A DNA stretch of 64,000 nt, from NCBI RefSeq assembly GCF_030408915.1, contig NZ_CP047654.1, forward strand, positions 1,612,001 through 1,676,000. Direction: 5' to 3'. Shown here piece after piece: positions 10,400-18,546 of this stretch. The notes under the pieces were generated by a model. The model was not told the origin of the DNA. It did not search any database and was given only the letters and a program-made list of their open reading frames with translations. Each line of letters starts with the position of its first letter. Positions within the stretch are counted from its first letter, which is position 1. Position numbers and translations under genes: made by a program. This DNA is from Corynebacterium guangdongense (GTDB taxonomy: Bacteria > Actinomycetota > Actinomycetes > Mycobacteriales > Mycobacteriaceae).

Positions 10400-10417
10400 G
10401 GGCGCGGGCAGTGTCGG

Positions 10418-11263
10418 CTATACCTCGCCGCGCAGCTCGCGCATGCGCTGCTGAACCGCGTCGTCGGCAACGTTGGCGGCGCCGGCGTTGCCGGACTCGA
10501 TGGCCGGGTTGGCGGCGCCGGCCTCGACGGCCTCGACGGCCTTGCCCTGGCTCATTTCCGCGCGGATCTGCTCCAGGCGGGAGTGGCCGGCCAGTTGAAC
10601 CCCGGCCGCCTCGACCTCGGCCATGCGGCCCTGGACGGAGTTCTGGGCGAGCTCGGCCTGACCGAGGGCGTTGGCGTAGCGCTTCTCGATCTTGTCGCGC
10701 ACCTGGTCGAGGTTCGGCGTGTTGCCCGAGGAGACGGCGCTCATGGACTGCAGGGACTCGGCGACCTTCTCCTGCATCTTGGCCTGCTCGAGCTGGCTGA
10801 GCAGCTTGGTGCGCTCGTTGACCTTCTGCTGCAGGGCCATGGAATTGCGCTCGACGGCCTGCTTGGCCTGCGCGGCCTGCTGCAGGGCCTGGTCGTGGAG
10901 GGTCTTGGTGTCCTCGACGCCCTGCTCGGCGGTCACCAGCTGGGCGGCGAAGGCCTCTGCAGCGTTCTCGTACTCCTGGGCCTTCTGCATGTCGCCCTCG
11001 GCGCGGGCCTTGTCCGAGAGTTCCAGCGCCTGACGGGTGTTGCCCTGCAGCTTCTCGATCTCACCCAGGCGGCGGTTCAGCTGCATCTCCAGCTGACGCT
11101 GGTTGCCGATGACCGCGGCGGCCTGCTGGGACAGCTCCTGGTGCTGACGCTGGGCCTCCTCGATGGCCTGCTGGATCTGGATCTTCGGGTCCGCGTTCTC
11201 CTCGATCTTGGTGTCGAAGAGCGCCATGAGGTAGTTCCACAGCTTTGCAAAGGGGTTCGCCAT
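10418..11263 (-). CDS. pspA: PspA/IM30 family membrane-stress protein
   Basis: 281 aa, almost wholly alpha-helical and coiled-coil, rich in Gln, Glu and Ala, with the amphipathic N-terminal helix [20 protein letters not shown] expected to bind membrane lipid. It is related to the mycobacterial 35-kDa antigen Rv2744c. PspA/ESCRT-III-like proteins coat and stabilise damaged membrane. An Ala/Gly-rich tail of about 45 residues ends the protein. The gene lies directly downstream of clgR, as in Mycobacterium, where ClgR controls pspA (established). A palindrome at 11310-11327 lies in the 111-bp gap between the two. Whether PspA feeds back on ClgR here is inference. Confidence 0.9.
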   Translation of the reverse strand: MANPFAKLWNYLMALFDTKIEENADPKIQIQQAIEEAQRQHQELSQQAAAVIGNQRQLEMQLNRRLGEIEKLQGNTRQALELSDKARAEGDMQKAQEYENAAEAFAAQLVTAEQGVEDTKTLHDQALQQAAQAKQAVERNSMALQQKVNERTKLLSQLEQAKMQEKVAESLQSMSAVSSGNTPNLDQVRDKIEKRYANALGQAELAQNSVQGRMAEVEAAGVQLAGHSRLEQIRAEMSQGKAVEAVEAGAANPAIESGNAGAANVADDAVQQRMRELRGEV

Positions 11264-11374
11264 GTCCGGGGACCTTTCTGAGGGGTGAAATCGTTAAATC
11301 GAGTTAATTCGCGCATACGTGAGCGCGCTCATGTTGACCATGGTAGCGGAGGCCGGGACCTCGCGCGTGCCGGT

Positions 11375-11728
11375 TTACTCCGCTGCCGCCGGCGTCGTGT
11401 TGGCGAGTTCGTCGTTGACGCTGGGCATGGTCATGATCGACGCGGCCTCAATGAGCACGTCGGCGACCGAGGCGTTGAGCGCGTGACAGACGCTCGCCAG
11501 CAACTCGGAGGAGACCTCCTTACGGCCGCGTTCGAGTTCGGACAGGTAACCCGGCGAGACCCGGGCCTGTTCGGCGAGTTCACGCAGGGTGACGCTCTTG
11601 TCCGCCCGGTAGGCGCGCAGCGCCAGCCCCAGCGCCTCCCGCAGGAGCATCTTCGGCTTTGCCTGGGTCAGCGCTGTCTCGGCGTTGAACCGAGGATCCA
11701 TCAGTGCAAGTGCAGTTTTAGTAGCCAT
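11375..11728 (-). CDS. clgR: Transcriptional regulator ClgR
   Basis: 117-aa XRE-family activator that in corynebacteria, streptomycetes and mycobacteria switches on clp protease and stress genes. The helix-turn-helix spans about residues 38-92, with SVTLRELAEQARVSPGYLSE as the DNA-contacting part and RGRKEVSSELLASVCHALN after it. The Ala-rich C-terminal end ANTTPAAAE resembles a degron, consistent with ClgR being a Clp substrate (family knowledge). ATG 11728 is used; the in-frame ATG at 11650 (MLLREALGL) would give just the HTH domain. Upstream is the CinA-type gene, downstream pspA. Confidence 0.9.
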   Translation of the reverse strand: MATKTALALMDPRFNAETALTQAKPKMLLREALGLALRAYRADKSVTLRELAEQARVSPGYLSELERGRKEVSSELLASVCHALNASVADVLIEAASIMTMPSVNDELANTTPAAAE

Positions 11729-11794
11729 TGCCCACTACAACGGATGTCCGCCCCATTTTGTTCCCCTTCCCCGAAAGTTTTCTTCACCGGAAAT

Positions 11795-12340
11795 TCACCC
11801 CCGCGACAACACGGCACCGAGCAACTCGGACAGGGCCGCCGCCACCGACCAGCCACGAATCTCGCTCCGGTCCCCAACCATCACTGGGACGGGCTCGGGG
11901 GAATGCCTGCCGGGAGCGACGCCCATGTGCCCTTCGGCGCGGGCGCGCACCGCCACGGTCTCCCGACCCGGGCCCGCGATGCCGATGAAGACCTCGCCGA
12001 CCGGGTGCCCGTCCTGCGGATCAGGTCCCGCGACCCCGGTGAGGGACACCCCCCAGTCGGCCCCGCACACCCGGCGGGCGCCCTCGGCCATGGCCACGGC
12101 GGTGTCGGCGGAGACAGGGCCGGCGTCGGCAAGCAGCTGCTCGTCGACGCCCGCCAGGCTGTGTTTGAGATCCGTGGCGTAGGTGACCAGGCCCCCGCGC
12201 AGAACCGCGGACGCCCCCGGCACGGAAGCGACGGTGGCGCTGGCCAGGCCGGCGGTGAGGGACTCGGCGAAGGCGAGTGTCTCGGCACGTCGCGTCAGTT
12301 CGGTGACGATGCGGGCGGGGGCCTGGTCAGACGGGATCAC
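11795..12340 (-). CDS. pncC: CinA C-terminal-domain nicotinamide-nucleotide amidase (PncC)
   Basis: 181-aa stand-alone CinA C-terminal domain, which deamidates nicotinamide mononucleotide to nicotinate mononucleotide in NAD recycling. Typical motifs are LAFAESLTAGLASATVA, GGLVTYATDLKHSLAGV and WGVSLTGVAGPDPQDG. The N-terminal molybdopterin-type domain of full CinA is absent, as is normal in corynebacteria. It overlaps the pgsA stop by 4 nt (ATGA), so pgsA, pncC and possibly clgR form one unit. In other corynebacteria this gene is often annotated cinA. Confidence 0.9.
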   Translation of the reverse strand: MIPSDQAPARIVTELTRRAETLAFAESLTAGLASATVASVPGASAVLRGGLVTYATDLKHSLAGVDEQLLADAGPVSADTAVAMAEGARRVCGADWGVSLTGVAGPDPQDGHPVGEVFIGIAGPGRETVAVRARAEGHMGVAPGRHSPEPVPVMVGDRSEIRGWSVAAALSELLGAVLSRG

Positions 12341-12915
12341 CGGGCGTTTTCCCGCCGATAGTCGAGCAGGTATTGGACGCCGGTGACGACCGTGACGAGG
12401 ACGGCGGCCAGCATGACCAGGTAACGCGGCCAGAACATCCAGTCACCGAGCGGGAGCAGGTAGAGTCCGACGGCCAAGGTCTGCAGTGTCGTCTTGATCT
12501 TGCCCCCCTTGGAGGCCGGGACGACCTTGCCGTTGCGCAGCATCCACATCCGCCAGAAGGTGATGCCGAACTCACGGATGACGATGACGACGGTCATCCA
12601 GACAGGCAGCAGACCGACGATGTTGAGGCAGACCAGCGCCGTGGTCATCAGCGCCTTGTCGGCGATGGGATCGGCGATCTTGCCGAAATCCGTGATGAGG
12701 TTGCGGGCGCGGGCGATATCCCCGTCGAGCTTGTCGGTGATCATCAGCGCGACGAAAAGCGCGAGAGCCCACCAGAATCGCTCGCCCAGGACGAGCCAGG
12801 CGAACAGCGGAATGAAGATGATGCGCAGGCTCGTCAGCACGTTGGGCAGGTTGAAGTTTTCCTCCAGGTAGTTGCGCCCGGACGGCTGCCGATCTGTGGT
12901 GTTCACAATGGTCAC
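12337..12915 (-). CDS. pgsA: CDP-alcohol phosphatidyltransferase (phosphatidylglycerophosphate synthase)
   Basis: 192-aa membrane enzyme transferring a phosphatidyl group from CDP-diacylglycerol to glycerol-3-phosphate, the committed step to phosphatidylglycerol and cardiolipin. The CDP-alcohol transferase signature is complete: DKLDGDIARARN followed by DFGKIADPIADKAL, giving the D-G-AR-G-D-D metal-binding residues. Several hydrophobic helices surround it. The start is GTG at 12915, with GAGG a few bases upstream. Gene order before pncC and clgR is the same as in C. glutamicum. It is divergent from the YciI gene. Confidence 0.92.
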   Translation of the reverse strand: MTIVNTTDRQPSGRNYLEENFNLPNVLTSLRIIFIPLFAWLVLGERFWWALALFVALMITDKLDGDIARARNLITDFGKIADPIADKALMTTALVCLNIVGLLPVWMTVVIVIREFGITFWRMWMLRNGKVVPASKGGKIKTTLQTLAVGLYLLPLGDWMFWPRYLVMLAAVLVTVVTGVQYLLDYRRENAR

Positions 12916-12963
12916 CCTACCTCTTCAACCCCGGCGGGCAGCATTGGCGCTAGTCTCGGGCGC

Positions 12964-13248
12964 ATGAACTACTTTGCCGTGACCTACCGCTACCCCGAAG
13001 GCGACGAGAACATCGCCCGTGTGCGCCCCACCCACCGTGAGTTTCTCAGGGGCCTGCTCGACGAGGGCGTCCTCGTCGGCTCCGGCCCCTACGAGGGCGG
13101 CGACGCGCTGATCCTCATCCGGCTGGCCGAGGGGTCGACCGTCGCCGACGCGGAGGCTCTCATGGACCGGGATCCCTACGCCCTCGAGGGTGTCCTGCCG
13201 GGCCGCGAGATCAAGGCCTGGACCCCGGTCCTCAACATCTTCGACTAG
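12964..13248 (+). CDS. YciI-family protein
   Basis: 94-aa YCII-domain protein of unknown reaction; the family is a small ferredoxin-like fold with a conserved His/Asp pair. The THREFLRGLLDEGVLVGSGP segment and DPYALEGV...EIKAWTPVLN are typical. TAGTCT at 12951-12956 lies 7 nt before the ATG without any SD, so a leaderless mRNA is likely. It stands alone between divergent pgsA and convergent terC. Confidence 0.88.
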   Translation: MNYFAVTYRYPEGDENIARVRPTHREFLRGLLDEGVLVGSGPYEGGDALILIRLAEGSTVADAEALMDRDPYALEGVLPGREIKAWTPVLNIFD

Positions 13249-13267
13249 TTCCCCGGAACGCGAAAAA

Positions 13268-13296
13268 TCCCCATGCACCGGTGTCGGGCATGGGGA
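13268..13296 (-). terminator. Intrinsic terminator of terC
   Basis: On the minus strand TCCCCATGC pairs with GCATGGGGA (arms 13288-13296 and 13268-13276) and is followed by ATTTTTCG, a good Rho-independent terminator 15 nt after the terC stop. Confidence 0.85.
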
Positions 13297-13311
13297 GACT
13301 TCGTGATCCGG

Positions 13312-14463
13312 CTAGTGGATGTGCCCGCCGGACGGGTCGCCGCCCGGGCCGGACAGGACATTGCCGTCCCAGTCGAGCTCGTTGCCGTTCTCGTCGACCA
13401 TGTAACCGTTCTCGTCGACGTAGTGCTTGTTGCCGAAGTCGTCGTAGTCGACCTTGCGGGAACGATTCGGGTCGATGGCGCCCTGAGCGCGGTCACGGGC
13501 GTCCTTCCACAGCGAGAGCACCACGGTGACCGTGAGCAGCGCGACGATGACCAGGAGCGAACCGGTCGTGGAGATCTCCGGGCCCCAGTGGACGTTCTCG
13601 CCGCCGTTGATGAAGGGAAGGTTGTTGTTGTGCAGGGCGTGCAGCAGCAGCTTGACGCCGATGAAGCCCAGGACGGCGGAGAGTCCGTAGGACAGGAAGA
13701 CGATGCGGTCCAGCAGGCCGTCAAGCAGGAAGTACATCTGGCGCAGCCCCATCAGGGAGAAGGCATTGGTGGTGAACACCAGGAACGCCTCGGTGGTGAT
13801 GCCGTAGATGGCGGGGATGGAGTCGAGGGCGAACATGACGTCGACCAGGCCGATGGCCACCAGCGCGACGAACAGCGGGGTGAAGACGAGCTTGCCGCTC
13901 TGCTTGAGCCACAGGTGATCGCGGAAGTAGCGGCCGGTGACCGGGATGACCTTGCGGATCCACCGGATCAGGCGCATGTCGTCCGGGCTGGTTTCTTCGG
14001 CGTCGCGAACCTCGTCGACAATGAGCTTGACGGCGGTGAAGATGAGGAATAGCGCGAACAGGTAGAAGACGTCGGACCAGGCCGCGATGATCGCCTGGCC
14101 CAGCAGGATGAAGATGAGACGGAACGCCAGGGCCATGATGATGCCCAGGAGGAGGACCTTCTGCTGGTAGCGGCGGGGAATCTTGAAGGCGCCGAAGATC
14201 AGCGCGAAGACGAAGAGATTGTCAACCGACAGGGCCTTCTCCGTCACGTAACCCGTGAAGTACTGCATGCCGTGCTCGCCGTCCCAGACGACCCAGACGA
14301 CGACGCCGAAGAGCAGGGCCAGGCCGACGTAGAACAGGGTCCAGAGACCGGATTCCTTGAGCGTCGGCTCATGCGGGGTGCGCACGTGGGTGATGAAGTC
14401 GAAGGCGAAGAATCCCAGGACCACGACGATGGTCAGGATCCAAATCCATAGAGGTACAGACAT
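13312..14463 (-). CDS. terC: TerC-family integral membrane protein (probable Mn2+ exporter)
   Basis: 383 aa with about seven to nine membrane helices. TerC/Alx proteins export manganese or metallate secretory proteins (family knowledge). The family's acidic membrane residues are seen in EKALSVDNLFVFALIF and in DVMFALDSIPAIYGITTE. The cytoplasmic C-terminal tail is rich in Asp, Tyr and His and ends in GGHIH, which could bind metal. ATG 14463 has GGAGGG 11 nt upstream; the frame is open to 14613, but that part is the riboswitch leader. The Mn2+-type riboswitch (14476-14620) supports a role in manganese homeostasis. Confidence 0.93.
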   Translation of the reverse strand: MSVPLWIWILTIVVVLGFFAFDFITHVRTPHEPTLKESGLWTLFYVGLALLFGVVVWVVWDGEHGMQYFTGYVTEKALSVDNLFVFALIFGAFKIPRRYQQKVLLLGIIMALAFRLIFILLGQAIIAAWSDVFYLFALFLIFTAVKLIVDEVRDAEETSPDDMRLIRWIRKVIPVTGRYFRDHLWLKQSGKLVFTPLFVALVAIGLVDVMFALDSIPAIYGITTEAFLVFTTNAFSLMGLRQMYFLLDGLLDRIVFLSYGLSAVLGFIGVKLLLHALHNNNLPFINGGENVHWGPEISTTGSLLVIVALLTVTVVLSLWKDARDRAQGAIDPNRSRKVDYDDFGNKHYVDENGYMVDENGNELDWDGNVLSGPGGDPSGGHIH

Positions 14464-14475
14464 AGGTAGGTAAAC

Positions 14476-14620
14476 CCTCCGGTCAGTAAAAAGAATACGG
14501 TAAGTGACCGGAGGTCTCCCCCACCAGCCCGCTTCCGGGGGCTGGCCGGCACCGCCGGGCCCGTGACGGGCCGTGCTGACGACAGTGCCGTTTGATGGGG
14601 TACTCCCCTCCACACGTCGA
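14476..14620 (-). promoter_or_regulatory. yybP-ykoY (manganese) riboswitch of terC, with SD-sequestering platform
   Basis: Minus-strand RNA from about 14620. The 5' element GGAGGGGAGTA (14611-14601) and 3' element GGGGGAGACCTCC (14522-14510) carry the two conserved purine-rich loops of the yybP-ykoY class, with P1 formed by GGAGG/CCTCC. The 3' P1 strand is also part of CCTCCGGTCA (14514-14505), which pairs perfectly with TGACCGGAGG (14485-14476), and that arm contains the terC Shine-Dalgarno GGAGGG. So the aptamer-closed and SD-masked forms exclude each other, predicting translation ON with Mn2+. TACACT (14624-14629) is a suitable -10. Confidence 0.85.
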
Positions 14621-14660
14621 GCCAGTGTAGCGGAACACCGGTCGAGCGCATAGATCAGAT

Positions 14661-17600
14661 CTAGAAAGCCCCGCCGGTGGGATTGTACGTGGCGGTGACG
14701 GTGCGGCCGTCTCCCCCGTCGGCGTCACCGGGGTCGGCGTCCCAGTCATCGCCCGTCGACGGCGCCGCACCCTCCGTGCCGGAGTCGAGCAGCCCCTGCT
14801 CCTCGAGCACCTCACGGGGAGCGTCCGCGGGATCGGCTCCCTTGATCATCCAGAGGATCGTGTCGAGCTCCTCCGGCTTGATGAGGACGTCACGAGCCTT
14901 GGACCCGAGCGAGGGGCCGACCACGCCCCGGGTCTCCATGAGGTCCATGAGCCGGCCGGCCTTGGCGAATCCGATGCGCAGCTTGCGCTGGAGCATCGAG
15001 GTCGAGCCCAGCTGGGAGGTGACGACGAGTTCGACGGCCTCGAGCAGGTCGTCCATGTCCTTGCCGATGTCATCGTCGATGACCTTCTTTTCCTCGGCCT
15101 GCTTGTCGTCGGTGACGCCCTCGGTGTAGTTGGGCTGGGCCTGGTCCTTGGCGGCGTCGACGACGGCCTGGACCTCCTCGTCGGTGACGAAGGCGCCCTG
15201 CAGGCGCTTCGGCTTGCCGGCGCCCTGCGGGATGAACAGGGCGTCGCCCATGCCGATGAGCTTCTCCGCGCCGCCCTGGTCGAGGATGACGCGGGAGTCG
15301 GTGAGCGAGGAGGTCGCGAAGGCCAGTCGGGACGGCACGTTGGTCTTGATCAGACCGGTGACGACGTCGACGGACGGACGCTGGGTCGCCAGCACCAGGT
15401 GGATGCCCGCGGCACGGGCCTTCTGGGTAATACGGACGATGGACTCCTCGATCTCCTTCGGAGCGGTCATCATGAGGTCGGCCAGCTCGTCGACCACGCA
15501 GACGATGTACGGGTACGGCTCGAGCTCCCGCTCGGACCCCGGAGGAGCCTGGTACTCGCCGGAGAGCACCTTCTTGTTGTAGTCCTTGACGTGGCGCACG
15601 CGCGCGGACTTCATGTCCATGTAGCGCTGCTCCATCTCCTCGACGAGCCACTGCAGCGCGGCCGAGGCCTTCTTCGGCTGCGTGATGATCGGGGTGATCA
15701 GGTGCGGGATGCCCTCGTAGGGGGTGAGCTCGACCATTTTCGGGTCGACCAGGATGAGCCGGATCTCCTCCGGGGTCGCGCGGGTGAGGATGGAGACCAG
15801 CAGCGAGTTGACGAACGCGGATTTACCGGAGCCGGTGGAACCGGCGACCAGCAGGTGCGGCATCTTCTGGATGGAGTGGGAGACGAACTCGCCCTCGATG
15901 TCCTTGCCCAGGCCGATGAGCATCGGATCGTGGTCGGACACCACACTCGGGGCAGTGAGAACGTCGGCCAGGCGGACCATCTCGCGGTCGAGGTTGGGGA
16001 CCTCGATGCCGACCAGCGACTTGCCCGGGATGGGGGTCAGCAGGCGCACGTTTTCCGTCGCCACGGCATAGGCCAGGTTGGACTGGAGGTTGGTGATCTT
16101 GGAGACCTTCACGCCCGGGCCCAGCTCGACCTCGTAGCGGGTGACTGTGGGGCCGCGGGAGAACCCGGTGACCTGCGCGTCGACCTTGAACTCCTCGAAG
16201 ACGTCGGTGATGGCCTCGATGATGCGGTCGTTGGCCTCGGTGCGCGTCTTCGGGGCCGTGCCCGGGATGAGGAGATCAGTGGAGGGCAGATCGTAGCTGC
16301 TGTCCACGCCCGGGGTACGCGGAGCGGGCGGGGTCGCCGGCTTCGGTTCGCTCTCCGACTTCGGGGTCGTGGCGGGGACGGCCGCAGCGTCGATGCCGGA
16401 ACGGGCCACGATCGCCTGGCGCATGGCCTCCCGGGAGGCGGCCACGGCGTCGGCGCCGGGCTCGGTCTTGACCACCGGCAGCTCGTCGGTCTGCGGGCCC
16501 GCGTCGGAAGGCGTCGGTTTCGGGGTCTGCCGGCGCGGCTTGGCGACGCTGGCAGCGGCCGTCGCCGGCGGCGCAGCGTCGTCGAGTGGCTCGTCGTCAA
16601 GCAGGTCGTCGTCGAAGAGGCTGCGCTGCACCCGCTTCGTGGCGCCGGCGTCCTCGCCGTCGACCGGGTAGTTGTCCATCGGGGTCGAGGAACGGCGGGG
16701 CGCGCTCACCCCGCGGGGGCTGAGGCGGCGGGGGCCGCGGCCAGCGCGGCCCGAGGCCCGCTCCTCCAGCTCCGTGTCGACATGGCCGTAGAGGTCCTCG
16801 TCCTCCTCGCCCTCCCCGGCGTCGTGGCCGCCCGGCAGGCGGAGCCCGCCCCCGACGCTGTCGAGGATGAGTTCGACCATCTCGCGCACGGTGATCCCGG
16901 TGACTCGCAGTGCTCCGTAGATGATGAGCAGGAGCAGCAGCGGCACGGCGACGTAGGAGCTGAACCCGGCTGCCAGCAGACCACCGGTCCAGGCCCCCAG
17001 GGCGCCACCGGCCCCCATCCGCCCGTCCCAGTCGGTGGGGTTGCCGGAGAAGATGTGGATGAGGCCCAGCATGGCGACCGTGATGATCGACAGGCCCAGG
17101 GCGACGCGGCCGCGGACGGCGGTGCTGGCCCGCAGGTCGAGCATGAGGGCGATCGCGACGGCCACCAGCGCCACCGGGAGGATGAGGGCGCCGGCGCCAA
17201 TGACCAGATGGGCCCCGGTGGCGATGACGTGGCCGATCGGGCCGGCGACGTCGAGCCAGACGGAGGCGCCGAGCACCGCGGCCAGGCCGATCAGCAGCAG
17301 TCCGTAGAGATCCGCGTGCTCCGCGAGGGCACCCTCCCCGGGTTCGTCATCGTCATGCTCGGCCTGGATGACCAGCTCATCGGCCGCCGGGACACTCGCG
17401 CGCCGACGGGTCCGCTTCGACGCACCTTTCTCGATCTCATTCTTCTGCGGCATGGTCTCCTCTCCGGTCGTAACTGGTTCCCCATAGATGTCGGAGTCGT
17501 TGAAGCGGCTCCGACGCAGGCGCCCGACCCCGCGCGTCATCGAGCCGACCCCGCGGGCGGTGGCCCCGACCAGCGCACCGATGCCCTGGCTCACAGGCTT

Positions 17601-17786
17601 GAAGGCGCTGCCCGTTCTTTCCGTGGAGGTGGCGGCGGCACGGTGGGCGGTGGCGCTCAGTTGGGTCGTGGCGGCGGGACCAGCGGGGCGGCTCGAACCC
17701 GCCGAGCGGGAGGATCCGCGGCCCGGACCGGCGGATCTCCGATCGCTCTTGCGGGACGACTTCTTAGTCGAGCTGGTGGCAGACAT
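14661..17786 (-). CDS. ftsK: DNA translocase FtsK
   Basis: 1041-aa septal DNA pump that clears the terminus region and activates XerCD recombination. A basic low-complexity N-terminus (Ser/Arg/Ala-rich, about 120 residues) precedes four to five membrane helices (about residues 165-320), then an acidic/proline linker and the motor. Walker A is [12 protein letters not shown], Walker [13 protein letters not shown]. The gamma winged-helix domain that reads KOPS ends the protein ([20 protein letters not shown]). The frame is open to 17999; ATG 17786 (MSATSSTKK) is the first plausible start, with weak SD. Located between terC and a TIGR03085 gene as in related genomes. Confidence 0.95.
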   Translation of the reverse strand: MSATSSTKKSSRKSDRRSAGPGRGSSRSAGSSRPAGPAATTQLSATAHRAAATSTERTGSAFKPVSQGIGALVGATARGVGSMTRGVGRLRRSRFNDSDIYGEPVTTGEETMPQKNEIEKGASKRTRRRASVPAADELVIQAEHDDDEPGEGALAEHADLYGLLLIGLAAVLGASVWLDVAGPIGHVIATGAHLVIGAGALILPVALVAVAIALMLDLRASTAVRGRVALGLSIITVAMLGLIHIFSGNPTDWDGRMGAGGALGAWTGGLLAAGFSSYVAVPLLLLLIIYGALRVTGITVREMVELILDSVGGGLRLPGGHDAGEGEEDEDLYGHVDTELEERASGRAGRGPRRLSPRGVSAPRRSSTPMDNYPVDGEDAGATKRVQRSLFDDDLLDDEPLDDAAPPATAAASVAKPRRQTPKPTPSDAGPQTDELPVVKTEPGADAVAASREAMRQAIVARSGIDAAAVPATTPKSESEPKPATPPAPRTPGVDSSYDLPSTDLLIPGTAPKTRTEANDRIIEAITDVFEEFKVDAQVTGFSRGPTVTRYEVELGPGVKVSKITNLQSNLAYAVATENVRLLTPIPGKSLVGIEVPNLDREMVRLADVLTAPSVVSDHDPMLIGLGKDIEGEFVSHSIQKMPHLLVAGSTGSGKSAFVNSLLVSILTRATPEEIRLILVDPKMVELTPYEGIPHLITPIITQPKKASAALQWLVEEMEQRYMDMKSARVRHVKDYNKKVLSGEYQAPPGSERELEPYPYIVCVVDELADLMMTAPKEIEESIVRITQKARAAGIHLVLATQRPSVDVVTGLIKTNVPSRLAFATSSLTDSRVILDQGGAEKLIGMGDALFIPQGAGKPKRLQGAFVTDEEVQAVVDAAKDQAQPNYTEGVTDDKQAEEKKVIDDDIGKDMDDLLEAVELVVTSQLGSTSMLQRKLRIGFAKAGRLMDLMETRGVVGPSLGSKARDVLIKPEELDTILWMIKGADPADAPREVLEEQGLLDSGTEGAAPSTGDDWDADPGDADGGDGRTVTATYNPTGGAF

Positions 17787-17877
17787 GCCTGCCACTCTAG
17801 TGACAGTCGCCCCAACCTTCACATCTGCCACACCGGTCCCGGCACCGTTTTCACGGTACCGCGACCTCTCGGACCCC

Positions 17878-18504
17878 TCAGGCGCCCGGACGCGAGACCG
17901 CCGATACGTCGCCGTCGATCTCCACCTCGACCGCGTCACGTCCGAACACCCACAGCAGCAGCTCCCCCACCGCCCCGGACACCCGTACCACGTCGTCACC
18001 GCGCCGGCTGACGCCCCTTCGGCCGCCGACGACGATGGGCGTGGATCCCCGCGGAGTCAGCACGACCGGCAGACGCGAGCCGCGCAGCATCATCGGCGCC
18101 GAGATCTTCAGGGCCGTCCCCAGCTGCTCCTCGACGGCCCGACTGAACTCGCGTGGCTCCACGACACCCCCACCCCGCCGCACGTCCTCGTGATGGACGA
18201 AGTGTTCCGCGGCATTCACCTTGGAGTCAAGGAAGGAATAAGGACTCAGGCGCGGGGGTCCGGCCGCCCAAGCGTCGACCAGCTCATCGAAGTCGCGGGC
18301 CTTCTGCTGCTCCATGGCCCTGACCAACCTGGGTTCCAGCACGGGCAGGGCCACCCCGCCGGCGGCGAGGAGGTTATTCTCCCGGACGTAGAGGTGGGCG
18401 GCGAGGTCGCGGGTGCTCCAGCCCTCGCACAGCGTGTCCTGGTCCGGGCCGGTCCGGTGGAGCAGGTCGGCGAGGTGGCGTCGTTCAGCAGCGGAAAATG
18501 ACAT
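17878..18504 (-). CDS. TIGR03085-family (DinB/mycothiol-dependent-like) protein
   Basis: 208 aa. The N-terminal four-helix part ([20 protein letters not shown]...[11 protein letters not shown]) matches the metal-binding maleylpyruvate-isomerase/DinB-like fold, with candidate ligands in DLAAHL and [14 protein letters not shown]; the C-terminal part resembles an SCP-2-like domain. Substrate unknown; relatives use mycothiol as cofactor. TATGCT (18511-18516, minus strand) is 6 nt from the ATG, and both lie on or next to the hairpin that follows RNase J. No SD is visible. Confidence 0.85.
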   Translation of the reverse strand: MSFSAAERRHLADLLHRTGPDQDTLCEGWSTRDLAAHLYVRENNLLAAGGVALPVLEPRLVRAMEQQKARDFDELVDAWAAGPPRLSPYSFLDSKVNAAEHFVHHEDVRRGGGVVEPREFSRAVEEQLGTALKISAPMMLRGSRLPVVLTPRGSTPIVVGGRRGVSRRGDDVVRVSGAVGELLLWVFGRDAVEVEIDGDVSAVSRPGA

Positions 18505-18529
18505 GGCCCCAGCATAGAGTGCTGGGGCC
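18505..18529 (-). terminator. Hairpin after RNase J abutting the next start codon
   Basis: Perfect 10-bp arms GGCCCCAGCA (18505-18514) and TGCTGGGGCC (18520-18529) with a 5-nt loop. On the minus strand it follows the RNase J stop and is directly followed by the ATG of the next gene, then TCATTTTCC. The same bases contain that gene's likely -10 (TATGCT). Confidence 0.65.
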
Positions 18530-18546
18530 GGTCAGGCATGGGAGCC

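Noticed and set aside
11311..11327. ClgR binding site upstream of pspA
   Set aside because: Half-site spacing does not fit the ClgR consensus I recall, so it is reported only as an unassigned palindrome.
15399..18011. 870-codon plus-strand frame across ftsK
   Set aside because: It is the antisense of ftsK, with GC-skewed composition and no domain; typical shadow in high-GC DNA.
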